Source of the DNA: Antedon bifida
Taxonomy: Eukaryota > Echinodermata > Crinoidea > Comatulida > Antedonidae
Assembly: GCA_963402885.1 (NCBI GenBank)
Contig: OY727102.1
Location: forward strand, 20,336,001 to 20,400,000
Direction: 5' to 3'
Length of the DNA stretch: 64,000 nucleotides
Shown piece after piece: positions 61,601-64,000 of the stretch. Within the stretch, counting starts at the first letter, position 1. Each line of letters begins with the position of its first letter. Position numbers and translations under genes: made by a program. Under the pieces are notes generated by a model. That model saw nothing but the letters and a program-made list of their open reading frames with translations. It searched no databases and was not told the DNA's origin.

Positions 61601-62947
61601 TCATACGTGTGCCTCCTTATGAATATGTTTTCTCAAATGTCTTTTCAAACGGCCATTTCGATTAAATTTCTTCCCACAATGTTTACATTTATAGGTGACT
61701 CCTGTGTGTATTCTCTGATGTTTTTTAAAATGGTGACTTCGTTTAAATTTTTTTCCACATTTTTCACATTCATAAGGTTTCTCTTTTTTGTGTTTTCTCA
61801 AATGTCTTTTCAGTGTAATTTTATGACTAAATTTCTTCCCACAATGTTCACATTCATGTGGTTTCTCTTTTATGTGTTTTCTTAAATGTACTTTCAAGGC
61901 AACACTTTGAACAAACTTCTTCCCACAATATTCACATTCATATGGTTTGGCTTTCTTCAAGTGTTTTCTCAAATGTCTCGTCAAACTCCCTTTATGAATA
62001 AATGTCTTCTCACAATGTTCACATTCATATGGTCTCTCTCCTGTGCGTATTTTTAAATGTGTTTTGAGACCATTACTTTGAGTAAATTTTTTCCCACAAT
62101 GTTCACATTCATACGGTTTCTCGCCTGTGTGTATTCTTAAATGTTCTGTTAAAGTGCTAGTTTGTTTAAATTTCTTCCCACAATGTTCACATTCATATGG
62201 TCTCTCTTCTGTGTGTATTCTTAAATGTATTTTCAGACCATGACTTTGAGTAAATTTTTTCCCACAATGTTGACATTCATATGGTTTCTCTCCTTTGTGT
62301 ATTCGCAAATGTTTATTTAAATCGGAAACTTGCTTAAATCTCCACTTACAATGTTCACATTCATATGGTCTTTCTTTCGTGTGCAATTTCAGATGTTCTG
62401 TCAAGTGGCTACGTTGCACAAATGTCTTCCTACAATGTTCACAGTCATATGGCATGTCTCTTATGTGTATTCTCAAATGCCTTTTTAGAGTACCTTCATG
62501 ATTAATTTTTTTCCCACAATATTCACATTCATATGGTTTCTCTCCTGTGTGTATTCTCAAATGTTCTATCCAATGGCTTTTTTTGTTCAATTTCTTCCCA
62601 CAATGTTCACATTCATATGGTTTTTTCTGCAAATGTACTTTCAATTGATCACTTTGCACGAAGTCCTTCCCGCAATGTTCACCAGGCACATCTTTAGTGT
62701 GTGTTTTTAAATGCTCTTTTAGAATGTCATTGCAATGGAATTCCTTTGCACAATATCTGCATTGATAGGTTGTCTGGTCTAAACACTTTGTATGTGTCTG
62801 GCAATGCAGCTCAAAATCATCTTCTTCATAAAATGTCTCTTCACAGTGTTGACATTGTAACTCTTTACTCTGTATATGTATTCCTAAATGTTCTTTTAAA
62901 GCATTTAATTCAAATTTCTCTCCACAATGTTCACATTCGTATTTCAT
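61601..62947 (-). CDS. C2H2 zinc-finger protein, 16 fingers, 448 aa
   Basis: This is a single open exon from ATG 62947 to TGA 61601-61603, probably a DNA-binding transcription regulator. Sixteen consecutive C-X2-C-X12-X3-H units are seen, mostly [10 protein letters not shown]...HLRIH joined by TGEKPYEC-like linkers. The first three fingers are more divergent (GEKFELN, EETFYEED, AKEFHCND). Finger 4 is damaged (first Cys and final His lost, linker shortened, around HLQKKPYEC). Finger 11 ends HLKIR instead of HLKIH. No KRAB, BTB or SCAN domain is visible. A short upstream exon may exist, since an A-run precedes the ATG. Such arrays evolve fast, and orthologue naming is not possible. Confidence 0.88.
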   Translation of the reverse strand: MKYECEHCGEKFELNALKEHLGIHIQSKELQCQHCEETFYEEDDFELHCQTHTKCLDQTTYQCRYCAKEFHCNDILKEHLKTHTKDVPGEHCGKDFVQSDQLKVHLQKKPYECEHCGKKLNKKSHWIEHLRIHTGEKPYECEYCGKKINHEGTLKRHLRIHIRDMPYDCEHCRKTFVQRSHLTEHLKLHTKERPYECEHCKWRFKQVSDLNKHLRIHKGEKPYECQHCGKKFTQSHGLKIHLRIHTEERPYECEHCGKKFKQTSTLTEHLRIHTGEKPYECEHCGKKFTQSNGLKTHLKIRTGERPYECEHCEKTFIHKGSLTRHLRKHLKKAKPYECEYCGKKFVQSVALKVHLRKHIKEKPHECEHCGKKFSHKITLKRHLRKHKKEKPYECEKCGKKFKRSHHFKKHQRIHTGVTYKCKHCGKKFNRNGRLKRHLRKHIHKEAHV

Positions 62948-63499
62948 GTTTTTTTTTTTGTTAAGGCAATGCCAATTACAAAAACAATAATCTGAAATAA
63001 TAATAATTTAGTTTAGTTTCATTCATACATAATTTTCAAAAACCAAAAATAAAATACGAAATCCATCGGCACATATAAATGTCAATGACTTATTTACAGC
63101 ACATCTTATCATGTAGGCCGATGGTTTGGAATGCATAAATTCATAATTATTACGTAATTAGTAAATCACATTGTATTTAGGCCGGCTTATACTGTTCCTC
63201 ACCAAACACAGGTGTGTTAATAAAGAATACGACAAAATATGACAAATGAAACAGTTTCTAGCAACTTATTTTATTCCAAATTATTTTTGTTTATTTGCAC
63301 AACCTGTACACTGGTACTACACTATGTCTATTTTTTGGCTATTTAAACTTTTAAAGATTGTTCAAACCATGGGAGCTTTTTGTATATACACTCTTTTAAA
63401 CAGTCTTTTATTGTTAAATAAATGATTTTAAAAATGTCTTCCCACAACATGGCCAATGTAAACTGTGTGTACTTTCTCAAATGATCATTGTTAAAGTTA
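62948..63499. other. Spacer between the intact and decayed zinc-finger copies
   Basis: AT-rich. Around 63430-63500 further decayed finger-like words (CACAACATGGCCAATG) may extend the pseudogene. Nothing else is recognised. Confidence 0.4.

Positions 63500-64000
<501 letters not shown>

Overview
This is a stretch of animal nuclear DNA: AT-rich, with genes cut into many small exons by GT-AG introns, and packed with foldback MITEs, SINEs, minisatellites and a satellite. There are no bacterial-style operons. The gene set (UNC13, a vertebrate-like CTC1, LARGE, a C2H2 zinc-finger gene), together with many GGCCTAGCTAGG-type words around promoters, suggests a marine invertebrate deuterostome. An echinoderm or hemichordate would fit. 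That placement is an inference from sequence character, not proven.

Layout. (1) 1045-27138, + strand: the 3' part of an UNC13/Munc13 gene, running from the C2B domain through MUN to the C2C domain and stop codon, in about 29 exons. It includes a run of seven tiny, frame-neutral microexons. (2) 27139-35518: intergenic DNA holding a palindrome-bearing ~175-bp satellite (30.4-33.8 kb) and a 29-bp minisatellite (33.8-34.5 kb). (3) 44565-35519, - strand: CTC1, the large subunit of the CST telomere-replication complex, 19 exons, about 933 aa. (4) 45171-46254, + strand: a 277-aa leucine-rich-repeat protein, divergent from CTC1 across a ~600-bp shared promoter. (5) 58789-48344, - strand: LARGE, the xylosyl/glucuronyl-transferase that builds matriglycan on alpha-dystroglycan, 18 exons, 726 aa, apparently complete. 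(6) 62947-61601, - strand: an intact 16-finger C2H2 gene, with a decayed relative entering from the right edge (63.5-64 kb).

The main discovery candidate is in LARGE. The exon encoding the junction between its two catalytic domains (53278-53379) ends in a segment that, together with its GTAAGT splice donor, has been tandemly copied 24 more times at exactly 66 bp (51653-53335). The unit is 22 codons and has no stop in the LARGE frame, so each of the 25 donors could join in frame to the next exon and add 0 to 24 copies of a 22-residue peptide. Smaller tandem duplications that also cross a splice donor occur twice in CTC1 (59 bp x3 at 37.4-37.6 kb; 96 bp x3 at 43.2-43.55 kb), and an exon fragment is duplicated next to LARGE exon 13. 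Splice-donor-spanning tandem duplication therefore recurs in this window.

Exon borders were deduced by hand from splice consensus, reading-phase continuity and recalled family resemblance. For CTC1 and LARGE the summed exon lengths are exact multiples of three. No alignment or expression evidence was available.
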